A DNA stretch of 64,000 nt from an uncultured Collinsella sp. GTDB lineage: Bacteria > Actinomycetota > Coriobacteriia > Coriobacteriales > Coriobacteriaceae. Positions 14,962-25,169 of the stretch are shown in pieces (the first letter of the stretch is position 1; every line of letters starts with the position of its first letter). The stretch spans positions 1-64,000 of the forward strand of contig UQHS01000004.1 in the NCBI GenBank assembly GCA_900540845.1, written 5' to 3'. The notes beneath the pieces are model-generated. The model was not told the origin of the DNA. It saw nothing but the letters and a program-made list of their open reading frames with translations, and made no database searches. A program made the translations under genes and the position numbers.

Positions 14962-16410
14962 ATGTCTTACGATGCGCACAACATCTACTACCGCTTCGAC
15001 GACCACCTGAGCCGCCTGGTGCTCGACTACGAGGCGAGCCGCCGGGTCGACCAGACCTCCGAGCGCCTGTATCACGACATCCCCTCCGAGGAGTATTCCG
15101 AGGACCTGTTCCGCACCTACGACGTCAAGCGCGGCCTACGCAACGCGGACGGGTCGGGCGTCGTCGCCGGCCTCACGCGCATTTCTGACGTGCATGGATA
15201 CAACGTGGTCGACGGCAAGGTCGTCCCCGACGAGGGTCGCCTCATCCTGCGCGGCTACGACATCGAGGACCTCATCACGAATGCCCAAAATGAGGACCGT
15301 TTCGGATACGAGGAGATCGCCTACCTGCTCATCACGGGTGAGCTGCCCACGTCCGAGGAGCTCGACGACTTCAACGGCCGCCTGGGTGCGTTCCGCCACC
15401 TGTCGAGCGAGTTCGTGCGCCAGTTCCCCATCACCACCGTGAGCCCCTCCATCATGAACGCCCTGCAGCGCGCCGTGCTGCTGCTGTACGCATTCGACTC
15501 CGACCCCGATGCCATCACGCCCGAGCACGAGGTCGACGTCGCCATCTCGCTTCTCTCGCGTCTGCCCCGCCTGGCCGCGTTCGCCCAGACATTCCGCAGC
15601 GCCCAGGTGAGCGGCAAGCGCGCCCCGGTCCCAGTTCCCGAGCCGGGCTTCTCCACCGCCGAGGCGATTCTGCAGATCCTGCGCGGGGAGGAGGGCTATA
15701 CGCACGAGGAGGCCATGCTGCTCGACGTCATGCTGATGCTCCATGCCGAGCACGGCGGCGGTAACAACTCGACCTTCACCTGCCGCGTGCTCTCGAGTTC
15801 GGCGACGGACGCCTACTCGGCATATGCCGCAGCCATCGGTTCGCTCAAGGGGCCGCGCCACGGCGGGGCGAACACCAAGGTCGTGGCCATGCACGAGGAC
15901 GTCCGGGCGCACGTGAAGGATTGGGAGAACGAGGATGAGCTCGCCTCGTATCTCGAGAAGATCCTGCGTCGTCAGGCGTTCGACGGCAGCGGCCTCATCT
16001 ACGGCATGGGGCACGCGGTCTACACCCTGTCCGATCCGCGCGCTGTGCTGTGCAAGCGCTATGCGCGCGGCCTTGCCCATGCGAAGGGCATGGGCGCGGA
16101 GTTCGATCTCATCGAGCGCATCGAGAAGCTCGCCCCGCAGGTCATGATCGACGTGCGCGGGACCACGAAGCCCATCTGCGCGAACATCGACCTGTATACG
16201 GGCTTCATCTACAGGATGCTCGGCATTCCCGACACCATGTTCACCCCTCTGTTCGCCGTCGCCCGCACCGCTGGCTGGGCGGCGCACCGCATGGAGGAGC
16301 TCATCTGCGCGCACCGCATCATCCGCCCCGCATACCGCTCGGTGCTCGAATCGGGCGACTACGTGCCGCTGGCCGAGCGCACGCATCGTCGCGAGTGTAT
16401 CGCGGGGTAG
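14962..16410 (+). CDS. citrate synthase (type found in anaerobic Firmicutes/Actinobacteria)
   Basis: Condenses acetyl-CoA with oxaloacetate. The 482-residue enzyme carries the two active-site histidine segments, MLHAEHGGGNNSTFTCR (about 260-276) and IYGMGHAVYTLSDPR (about 346-360), and the C-terminal segment NIDLYTGFIYRMLGIP. It is longer at the N-terminus than E. coli GltA, with about 60 extra residues. AAGGAG precedes ATG 14962. No other citric-acid-cycle gene is in the window, so a biosynthetic role (glutamate supply) is inferred. A 2-methylcitrate synthase activity cannot be excluded from sequence. Confidence 0.88.
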   Translation: MSYDAHNIYYRFDDHLSRLVLDYEASRRVDQTSERLYHDIPSEEYSEDLFRTYDVKRGLRNADGSGVVAGLTRISDVHGYNVVDGKVVPDEGRLILRGYDIEDLITNAQNEDRFGYEEIAYLLITGELPTSEELDDFNGRLGAFRHLSSEFVRQFPITTVSPSIMNALQRAVLLLYAFDSDPDAITPEHEVDVAISLLSRLPRLAAFAQTFRSAQVSGKRAPVPVPEPGFSTAEAILQILRGEEGYTHEEAMLLDVMLMLHAEHGGGNNSTFTCRVLSSSATDAYSAYAAAIGSLKGPRHGGANTKVVAMHEDVRAHVKDWENEDELASYLEKILRRQAFDGSGLIYGMGHAVYTLSDPRAVLCKRYARGLAHAKGMGAEFDLIERIEKLAPQVMIDVRGTTKPICANIDLYTGFIYRMLGIPDTMFTPLFAVARTAGWAAHRMEELICAHRIIRPAYRSVLESGDYVPLAERTHRRECIAG

Positions 16411-16546
16411 GGGAGCGCTGCAACGGCTCTTGCGCGACATGCCGGCGAGGCTTCGCACACGTGGCGCTTCATCAGGTGGAGCGCGTGGTGCTTTTATGTG
16501 CGCATGCGCCCCGACCGAGCCTGTGCTAACATTGACAAGCTATTTT

Positions 16547-16596
16547 GACTTGGTCGGAAACCAAGTCACCCCTTTGTCCTGGTCGGTAACCAGGAC
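16547..16596 (+). ncRNA. tandem-hairpin leader of rpmE (ribosomal protein leader candidate)
   Basis: Two successive, nearly identical hairpins precede the L31 gene. GACTTGGT-CGGAA-ACCAAGTC occupies 16547-16567 and GTCCTGGT-CGGTA-ACCAGGAC occupies 16576-16596. The loops CGGAA and CGGTA and the loop-closing GGT/ACC are shared, while the lower stems covary in two base pairs, which indicates conserved RNA structure. The second hairpin ends 23 bases before the rpmE start. Leaders of L31 genes are known classes of autoregulatory RNA, including one described in Coriobacteria; assignment to that class is inferred. Confidence 0.7.
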
Positions 16597-16619
16597 GCGA
16601 CCAGAAGAGGAGCCCTGCC

Positions 16620-17051
16620 ATGAAGTCTGGCATCCATCCCGAGTACGTGGAGTGCACGGTGCGCTGCAGCTGCGGCAACACCTTCAAGACCCATTCCACC
16701 AAGTCCGAGATCCAGGTCGAGCTCTGCAACGAGTGCCACCCGTTCTACACCGGCCAGCAGAAGTTCGTCGACACCGGTGGACGCGTCCAGCGCTTCGCCG
16801 ACAAGTTCGGTGGCGCCGCCCAGGCCGCCCTCGAGCGCGAGGCCGCCAAGAAGGCCGCCAAGCAGGCTGCTGCCGAGGAGGCCGCTGCCAAGAAGGCCGC
16901 CGAGCGCGAGGCCAAGGCCGCCGAGAAGGCCAAGCGTGCCGCTGAGTACGAGAAGAAGGCCGCTGCCGAGGCTGCCAAGAAAGCCGCCGAGGCCCCCGCT
17001 GAGGAGCCCGTCGCCGAGGCTGCCGAGGAGACCGTCGAGGTCGCCGAGTAG
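16620..17051 (+). CDS. rpmE: 50S ribosomal protein L31 with long Ala/Lys/Glu tail
   Basis: The first 64 residues are a complete zinc-type L31 with cysteines at 16, 18, 36 and 39 and the family segment CNECHPFYTGQQKFVDTGGR. Residues 65-143 are a low-complexity extension rich in Ala, Lys and Glu, likely a charged helix, ending in a Glu/Val-rich acidic tip. L31 is normally 65-90 residues, so this copy is about twice the usual size. AGAAGAGGAG precedes the ATG. The tandem-hairpin leader and a following terminator make it a single-gene unit. Confidence 0.93.
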   Translation: MKSGIHPEYVECTVRCSCGNTFKTHSTKSEIQVELCNECHPFYTGQQKFVDTGGRVQRFADKFGGAAQAALEREAAKKAAKQAAAEEAAAKKAAEREAKAAEKAKRAAEYEKKAAAEAAKKAAEAPAEEPVAEAAEETVEVAE

Positions 17052-17077
17052 CTTTCGTCTATAGACGACGCGTGAAA

Positions 17078-17106
17078 CCCCGTGCCCATTTGGGTGCGGG
17101 GTTTTT
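17078..17106 (+). terminator. rho-independent terminator of rpmE
   Basis: CCCCGTGCCC (17078-17087) pairs with GGGTGCGGGG (17092-17101), with two G-U pairs, and is followed by TTTTT. A perfect 12-bp palindrome, CGTCTATAGACG (17056-17067), lies just before it. Confidence 0.85.
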
Positions 17107-17137
17107 CTGTTTTGCAGCGATTTCCTTTCTCGGTTTC

Positions 17138-17238
17138 GATACCCGCACCGTTTCCCGGCGCCCCCGTCGCTTCCGATACCCGCACCGTTTCCCGGCGCCC
17201 CCGTCGCTTCCGATACCTGCTTCGTTTCCCGGCACCCC
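17138..17238. repeat. 37-bp tandem repeat
   Basis: Units beginning GATACCCGCACCG start at 17138 and 17175 (identical over 37 bases); a third, diverged and shortened unit starts at 17212. The units are GC-rich and lie between the rpmE terminator and the long palindrome. No function is known; such tandem units vary in copy number between strains in other organisms. Confidence 0.85.
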
Positions 17239-17244
17239 TCCCAT

Positions 17245-17302
17245 CGAGTGAGCGCAAAACCTACGTTTGACTTGGTTTAAACGTAGGTTTTGCGCTCACT
17301 CG
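17245..17302. repeat. perfect 24-bp inverted repeat in the secA upstream gap
   Basis: Arms 17245-17268 and 17279-17302 are exact complements over 24 bases (ends CGAGTGAGCGC and GCGCTCACTCG) with a 10-base loop. No U-tract follows. The rest of the 497-base gap before secA holds two imperfect copies of ATCCAGCCCGGGT about 31 bases apart and presumably the secA promoter near 17440-17480, which I could not define. Confidence 0.85.
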
Positions 17303-17548
17303 GCGAAGATCCAGCCCGGGTTCGCCCGGGTGCCGGGGCGCATCCAGCCCGGGTGCGCTCGGGGCAGCGCGCCTGGGTGACGGAAGCGGGGCTGGGACGT
17401 AGTTTCCCTGTGAGTACACACATCCTGCGCATAGCGCATGTCTCGTTTGGCTAAAGTTTCCTTAATTGTGTCTGCGCGCTGCCGCATGCGAATCGCGCCC
17501 ATCCGGGGCGATCTCGCCTAGACAGGCGCATCGTGAAGAGGAAACCAC

Positions 17549-20505
<2,957 letters not shown>

Positions 20506-20506
<1 letters not shown>

Positions 20507-21636
20507 TGGCAGACGACGCACGCATTGAGGTCACGCCCGCCGACCTGGACGCGCTCAAGGCGCGCCTGGTCGAGGTCGAGGCGTACCTGCACATCGATGA
20601 GGCCCGTGGTCGCGTGGGCGAGCTCGAAGCCGCCAGCGCCGCCCCCGGGTTTTGGGACGACGCCGATGCGGCCCGTGCACACATGGCCGAACTCGCCCAG
20701 GTCAAGGGCGATGTCGCCGCAGTCGACGCAGCCCATGGGCGCCTGTCCGACGCCCGCGCCGCCCTCGAGCTCGCCGCCGAGATGGGCGAGGACGGTTCCG
20801 AGTTCGTCGCCGAGGCTGCGCATGCGGTGGCCGACCTCACCCGCTCCATCGACGAGATGGAGCTTTCCAGCTGGTTCACGGGCGAGTTCGACCACGGCAG
20901 CGCCATCCTCTCCATCAAGCCCGGCCAGGGCGGCCTGGAGGCCCAAGACTGGACCTTCATGCTGTTCAAGATGTATATGAAGTACTGCGCCCGCCGCGGG
21001 TGGAAGGTCACCGTCAACGATTGCCCGGCCGCCGAGGTCATCGGCATCGACCGGGCCACCATCACGGTCGAGGGCAAGGACGCCTTCGGCATGCTTCGCG
21101 CGGAGGCCGGCGTCCACCGCCTGGTGCGCATTTCCCCCACAGACGCCAAGAAGCGTCGTCAGACCACCTTCGCCGGCGTCGAGGTCATCCCCGTGCTGCC
21201 CGACGACATCGAGATCGAGGTCGCGCCCGACGACATCCGCGTGGACGTCTACCATGCGAGCGGCCCCGGCGGCCAGGGCGTCAACACCACCGACTCTGCG
21301 GTGCGCGTGACACACATCCCTACGGGCATCGTGGTCACGTGCCAAAACGAGCGCAGTCAGATTCAGAACAAGGCCGCGTGCATGCAGATCTTGAAGGCGC
21401 GCCTCTATGAGCTCGAGCTCGAGCGCCGCGGCGAGATGCTCGACGAGATCCGCGGCCCCAAGACCGACATCGGCTTCGGCAACCAGATTCGCAGCTACGT
21501 GCTGTACCCCTACCAGATGGTCAAGGACCTGCGCTGCGGCGTGGAGACGAGCAACGTCGACGGCGTCCTCGAGGACGGCGATCTCGACCCGTTTATCATC
21601 GGGTATCACCGCTGGGCCACCGAGCAGGCGGAGTAG
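20506..21636 (+). CDS. prfB: peptide chain release factor 2
   Basis: Releases nascent chains at UGA/UAA. The 376-residue protein has GGQ at 255-257 within GPGGQGVNTTDSAVR. Two points differ from textbook RF2. The frame is continuous through the N-terminal region (AYLHIDEARGRVGELE), so there is no programmed frameshift. The stop-codon recognition tripeptide is SPT (210-212), not SPF. The overlap with secA makes the start secure. It is followed by a terminator at 21671-21698. Confidence 0.95.
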
Positions 21637-21670
21637 GGTGCAGCTTCCCCACAAGGGCTCATCAACACAG

Positions 21671-21706
21671 GCGGTAGGGTCCGTGCGGGCCCTGCCGCTT
21701 TGCTTT
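21671..21706 (+). terminator. rho-independent terminator of secA-prfB
   Basis: GCGGTAGGGTCC (21671-21682) pairs with GGGCCCTGCCGC (21687-21698) with two wobble pairs and a 4-base loop, followed by TTTGCTTT. Confidence 0.8.
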
Positions 21707-21733
21707 GACGTAGTGTCAGGCGGCCTGTAGAAT
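21705..21733 (+). promoter_or_regulatory. sigma-70-type promoter before the YitT-like gene
   Basis: TTGACG (21705-21710) and TAGAAT (21728-21733) are separated by exactly 17 bases, a near-consensus vegetative promoter. It overlaps the U-tract of the preceding terminator. Confidence 0.75.
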
Positions 21734-21774
21734 AATTTCTGCTGTGTCTGTGGGGAATAGAGTAGTGGAGTCAT

Positions 21775-22662
21775 ATGGCAAGGCGCATCGATATCAACCG
21801 CATCATCCAATCGCAGTTCATGAACGACCTGCCGCTTATCATCATTGGATGTGCGATCGCTGCGCTCGCCACAGATGTGTTCATGATTCCCAACGGCCTC
21901 GCCGCGGGCGGCTTGACGGGTCTCGCCACGATCATCGCGGAGCTCGGTCGCCGTGCGGGTGTCAATCTCCCCGTCGGTTTGCAGACCATCGTCATGAACG
22001 CGCTGCTGCTGCTCGTGGTGGTGCGCTCGGGCGGGCTCAAGTACGTGGTCCAAACGGTCACGGGCTTCGTGCTCTTCGGCTTCTTCACCGACCTGTTCGC
22101 CCCGTTCGTGCTGCATCTGGGGCATGACGACATCATGCTGTCTGCCCTATGGGGCGGCATCATCTCCGGCGTCGGGTACGGCCTGGTGTTTCGCTGCGGT
22201 GCGAACACCGGCGGCTCCGACACCATCGGTCAGATCATCGCGCGCAAAAGCTCGCTGCCCGTGGGTGCCACGGTCATGGCCATCGATGTCGCCGTCTGCG
22301 CCGCCTCCGCCCCCGTCTTCTCCGTCACCAACGCACTGTACGCCGCGCTGTCCATGGTGCTCATGGGCTACGTGGTCGACATGGTGGTCGACGGCGGCAA
22401 CAGCCAGCGCGCCGCGTTCATCATCTCCGACGCCTACGAGGAGATCGAGCGCGACATCCTGCACGCGATGGACCGCGGCTGCACGCGTCTCATGGCTCAG
22501 GGGTCCTGGACGAAGAAGGACCGTCCGGTGCTGTTCTTCGTCATGAGCCGCCGTGAGATCTCGATCATCAAGACGGTCGTGTACGAGCACGACGAGAACG
22601 CGATGCTCATCATCACCGACGTCAACGAGGCCATCGGCTACGGCTTCAAGTCCGTCGGCTAA
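21775..22662 (+). CDS. YitT family membrane protein
   Basis: A 295-residue protein with five or six predicted membrane helices in the first 205 residues (for example LPLIIIGCAIAALATDVFMI) and a C-terminal cytoplasmic DUF2179 domain (about 215-290, AAFIISDAYEEIERDIL). It contains the family loop FRCGANTGGSDTIGQII. YitT-family proteins are widespread in Firmicutes and Actinobacteria and their transported substrate is not established. It has its own promoter. A GGGGACGGGTGCA-type repeat begins immediately at its stop codon. Confidence 0.9.
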   Translation: MARRIDINRIIQSQFMNDLPLIIIGCAIAALATDVFMIPNGLAAGGLTGLATIIAELGRRAGVNLPVGLQTIVMNALLLLVVVRSGGLKYVVQTVTGFVLFGFFTDLFAPFVLHLGHDDIMLSALWGGIISGVGYGLVFRCGANTGGSDTIGQIIARKSSLPVGATVMAIDVAVCAASAPVFSVTNALYAALSMVLMGYVVDMVVDGGNSQRAAFIISDAYEEIERDILHAMDRGCTRLMAQGSWTKKDRPVLFFVMSRREISIIKTVVYEHDENAMLIITDVNEAIGYGFKSVG

Positions 22663-22706
22663 TGTGCAATTTGGGGACGGGTGCACTATTTGTCATCCTC
22701 AAATTG
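22663..22706. repeat. GGGGACGGGTGCA-family palindrome, locus 1
   Basis: The element TGTGCAATTTGGGGACGG begins at 22663, directly behind the YitT-like stop codon. CAATTTGGGGA (22667-22677) pairs with TCCTCAAATTG (22696-22706) with one wobble. Related elements lie at 27306, 41048 and 47019, each also immediately or closely behind a stop codon. Confidence 0.8.
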
Positions 22707-22789
22707 AGGTGTTGCTTTCATGGTAGAAGCCGCATCTTGCTAAAATAGGTAAGTCTGTAGTTCAAACGCACGACCGAAAAGGAGCTCTA

Positions 22790-23947
22790 GTGGGTAACCA
22801 CTTCCGTACTCCCGGAGACGAGCAGGCCATGCCTCAGGTGCCGCAGGTCGATCCTGTGGTGCCCGTGCCGCCCGCGCCGTCTGCGGATGTGCAGGACAGG
22901 CTGTTTGAGCAGCCCGTCGTGCAGGGAAACCCCCAAACCATGTTCGATGCGCCCGTCGTGGGCGCCCCGCAGCCCGCTGCCGTGCCCGCAGTTGAGGCTC
23001 AGCCGGTCGATGCACCCGCGCCGCAGGCGGCCAACCCGCTGTTCAACGTGCCCTCGCCCGACATGCCGGCAGCACCCATGAACATTCCGTCCCCCATGGA
23101 CGCCCCCGCGCCCGCGATCACCCCCGACCAGGCGGCCGAGGTCGCGTCGCTGGATGCCGCGCTCGCCAACAACCTGGATTTCACCACGGTGTTCGCCCCG
23201 GTTGACGATTCCCGCGCCCGCCAGGCGCGCGAGGCCGGTGTCGAGCCCGTCATCCTCATGGAGCACGTTACCAAGATCTACCCGGCGCAGCCCAACAAGC
23301 CCGCCCTGGACGACGTGAATATCGAGATTTACCCGGGCGAGTTCGTCTTCCTCGTCGGCCATTCGGGCTCCGGCAAGACCACGCTGCTCAACACGATGTT
23401 GCGCAACGTCAAGCCCACGAGCGGCCGCATCATGGTCGCGGGTCAAGACCTCATGAAGATCAAGAACCGAAAGATCCCGTTTCTACGCCGCCAGATCGGT
23501 GCTGTGTTCCAGGACTACAAACTCCTGCCCAACCGCACTGCGTACGAGAACGTTGCCTTTGCCCTGCAGTGCATCGGCAAGCCCAAGGCCGTCATCAAGG
23601 CCCAGGTGCCCGAGGTCCTGCGTCTGGTCGGCCTCGCCGAGCAGATGGACTCCATGCCCGACCAGCTCTCCGGTGGCGAGCAGCAGCGCGTCTCCGTCGC
23701 CCGCGCGATGGTCAACCGCCCACCGCTGCTCATCTGCGACGAGCCCACGGGCAACCTCGACCCGGCGATCTCGCTGGGCATCATGAAACTCCTCGAGCGC
23801 ATCAACCGTACCGGCACGACCGTGATCGTGGCCACGCATGACCGCGAGATGGTCGACTCCATGCACCGTCGCGTTATCGCCCTCGAGGGCGGCCGTGTGG
23901 TCCGCGACCAGGAGAGGGGAGGCTACGGCAACTATGGCGCCTTCTAA
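22790..23947 (+). CDS. ftsE: cell division ATP-binding protein FtsE with long N-terminal extension
   Basis: ATPase of the FtsEX complex that activates peptidoglycan hydrolases at the division site. The ABC domain starts near residue 157 (VILMEHVTKIY), with Walker A GHSGSGKTT near 190, signature LSGGEQQRVSVARAM and Walker B LLICDEPTGNLD. The first 155 residues are an unusual Pro/Ala/Val-rich extension; typical FtsE is about 220-230 residues. GTG 22790 has AAAAGGAG five bases upstream, so the extension is likely translated. An extended -10 (TTGCTAAAAT, to 22746) may be its promoter. It overlaps ftsX by 14 bases. Confidence 0.93.
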   Translation: MGNHFRTPGDEQAMPQVPQVDPVVPVPPAPSADVQDRLFEQPVVQGNPQTMFDAPVVGAPQPAAVPAVEAQPVDAPAPQAANPLFNVPSPDMPAAPMNIPSPMDAPAPAITPDQAAEVASLDAALANNLDFTTVFAPVDDSRARQAREAGVEPVILMEHVTKIYPAQPNKPALDDVNIEIYPGEFVFLVGHSGSGKTTLLNTMLRNVKPTSGRIMVAGQDLMKIKNRKIPFLRRQIGAVFQDYKLLPNRTAYENVAFALQCIGKPKAVIKAQVPEVLRLVGLAEQMDSMPDQLSGGEQQRVSVARAMVNRPPLLICDEPTGNLDPAISLGIMKLLERINRTGTTVIVATHDREMVDSMHRRVIALEGGRVVRDQERGGYGNYGAF

Positions 23948-24881
23948 TCTCGGATATTCCATCAAAGAGGCTTTCCGCCACTTTTTCCGCAACTGGACGA
24001 CGTCCTTCGGCGCCGTCATCACCATCTTCCTGTCCCTGTTCATCATCGGCCTGTTCATCATTGGCTCGGTGCTCGTCAACTCCGCCATCGGCAACGTCGA
24101 GGACCAGGTCACCATCCAGACTTACATCTCCGACGAGGCCTCCGATGACGATGTCGAGAACTACCAGGACAAGCTCGAGCGCATGGACAACGTCAAGAAC
24201 GTCGAGTTCGTGAGCAAGGACGACGCCCTCAAGGAGTACAGCTCCTCGATCTCGAGCAACGCCGACGCCACCCTGTCCGCCCTCGACGGCCAGAATCCGC
24301 TGCCGCGCTCGTTCCGCATCGAGACGGAAGATCCCTCCCAGGTCGAGTCTATGGCCGAGGAGATCAAGTCCGACTCCGATTTCCGCAAGATCGTGGACGA
24401 CGCCAACCCCGAGGTTGACGACAAGGATGCCGACGTCGCTGAGAACGTGCGATACGGCCAGGAAGAAGTCGCCCGCCTCTTCCAGCTCAACAGCTACATC
24501 CGCATCGCCGCTGTCGTGCTGGTCGCCCTGTTGACGTTCGTCGCGTTCATCTTCATCAACAACACCATTCGTCTGTCCATCACCGCCCGTCGCCGTGAGA
24601 TTTCGATCATGCGTCTGGTGGGTGCCTCGAACGGCTTCATCCGCGGGCCGTTCATCACCGAGGGCGTGCTGCAGGCGCTGCTGGGCGCCCTGCTCTCGAT
24701 CGGCGTCCTCGAGCTCTTCCGCAACCTCGTGATTCCCAAGGTTTCTGCGGGCATCAGCTGGATGAGCTTCGATGTGCCTATGGAGATTTACTTCGCCACG
24801 TATGGCGCGCTCGTGCTCCTCGGTGCGATCATCGGCCTGTTTGGCTCCGCGATCGCGATGAGGCGCTACCTCAAGGTGTAG
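23934..24881 (+). CDS. ftsX: cell division protein FtsX
   Basis: Membrane partner of FtsE. The 315-residue protein has four predicted helices: one after the N-terminal cytoplasmic segment (AVITIFLSLFIIGLFIIG) and three in the C-terminal third. Between the first and second lies an acidic extracytoplasmic loop of about 140 residues. RRREISIMRLVGAS is the coupling segment usual for this permease class. ATG 23934 overlaps the ftsE end and leaves the family's MxxxNLGYSIKEAF start. The start falls inside ftsE, so translation is coupled. Confidence 0.95.
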   Translation: MAPSNLGYSIKEAFRHFFRNWTTSFGAVITIFLSLFIIGLFIIGSVLVNSAIGNVEDQVTIQTYISDEASDDDVENYQDKLERMDNVKNVEFVSKDDALKEYSSSISSNADATLSALDGQNPLPRSFRIETEDPSQVESMAEEIKSDSDFRKIVDDANPEVDDKDADVAENVRYGQEEVARLFQLNSYIRIAAVVLVALLTFVAFIFINNTIRLSITARRREISIMRLVGASNGFIRGPFITEGVLQALLGALLSIGVLELFRNLVIPKVSAGISWMSFDVPMEIYFATYGALVLLGAIIGLFGSAIAMRRYLKV

Positions 24882-24911
24882 CGCTCGAACATCGTTCGAT
24901 CCCTTCGGAGG

Positions 24912-24995
24912 CCCCCGGGTGTTCCCGCGCAAACGTCCTTGCTGCTGAGCTTTGCTCGACGGCTGAGGATTGTTTGCTTAGGGAACGCCCGGGGG
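24912..24995 (+). terminator. long rod-like hairpin after ftsX
   Basis: CCCCCGGGTGTTCCC (24912-24926) pairs with GGGAACGCCCGGGGG (24981-24995) with one wobble. The stem continues inward as GCAAAC (24929-24934) with GTTTGC (24972-24977), and a GAGC/GCTC pair sits near the tip. TTTCCT follows. It probably ends the ftsEX transcript, but an RNA element is also possible. The rest of the gap to the RNase R gene (to 25169) shows nothing else distinct. Confidence 0.55.
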
Positions 24996-25169
24996 TTTCC
25001 TGCTCTCGTGGCACTGCGCGCGTGTTGGGGCGTGATCGTGGGGCTGACGTTGGCCCCGGTGATGGCTTGGCTGCTGCGGCTTGGCTTTTGGTGTGGACCG
25101 GGCAGGGGCTTGTTGGTTTGGGTACAAGGGTCGGTAGCTTAGATTTCACCCTTTGATTGAAAGGAATGC

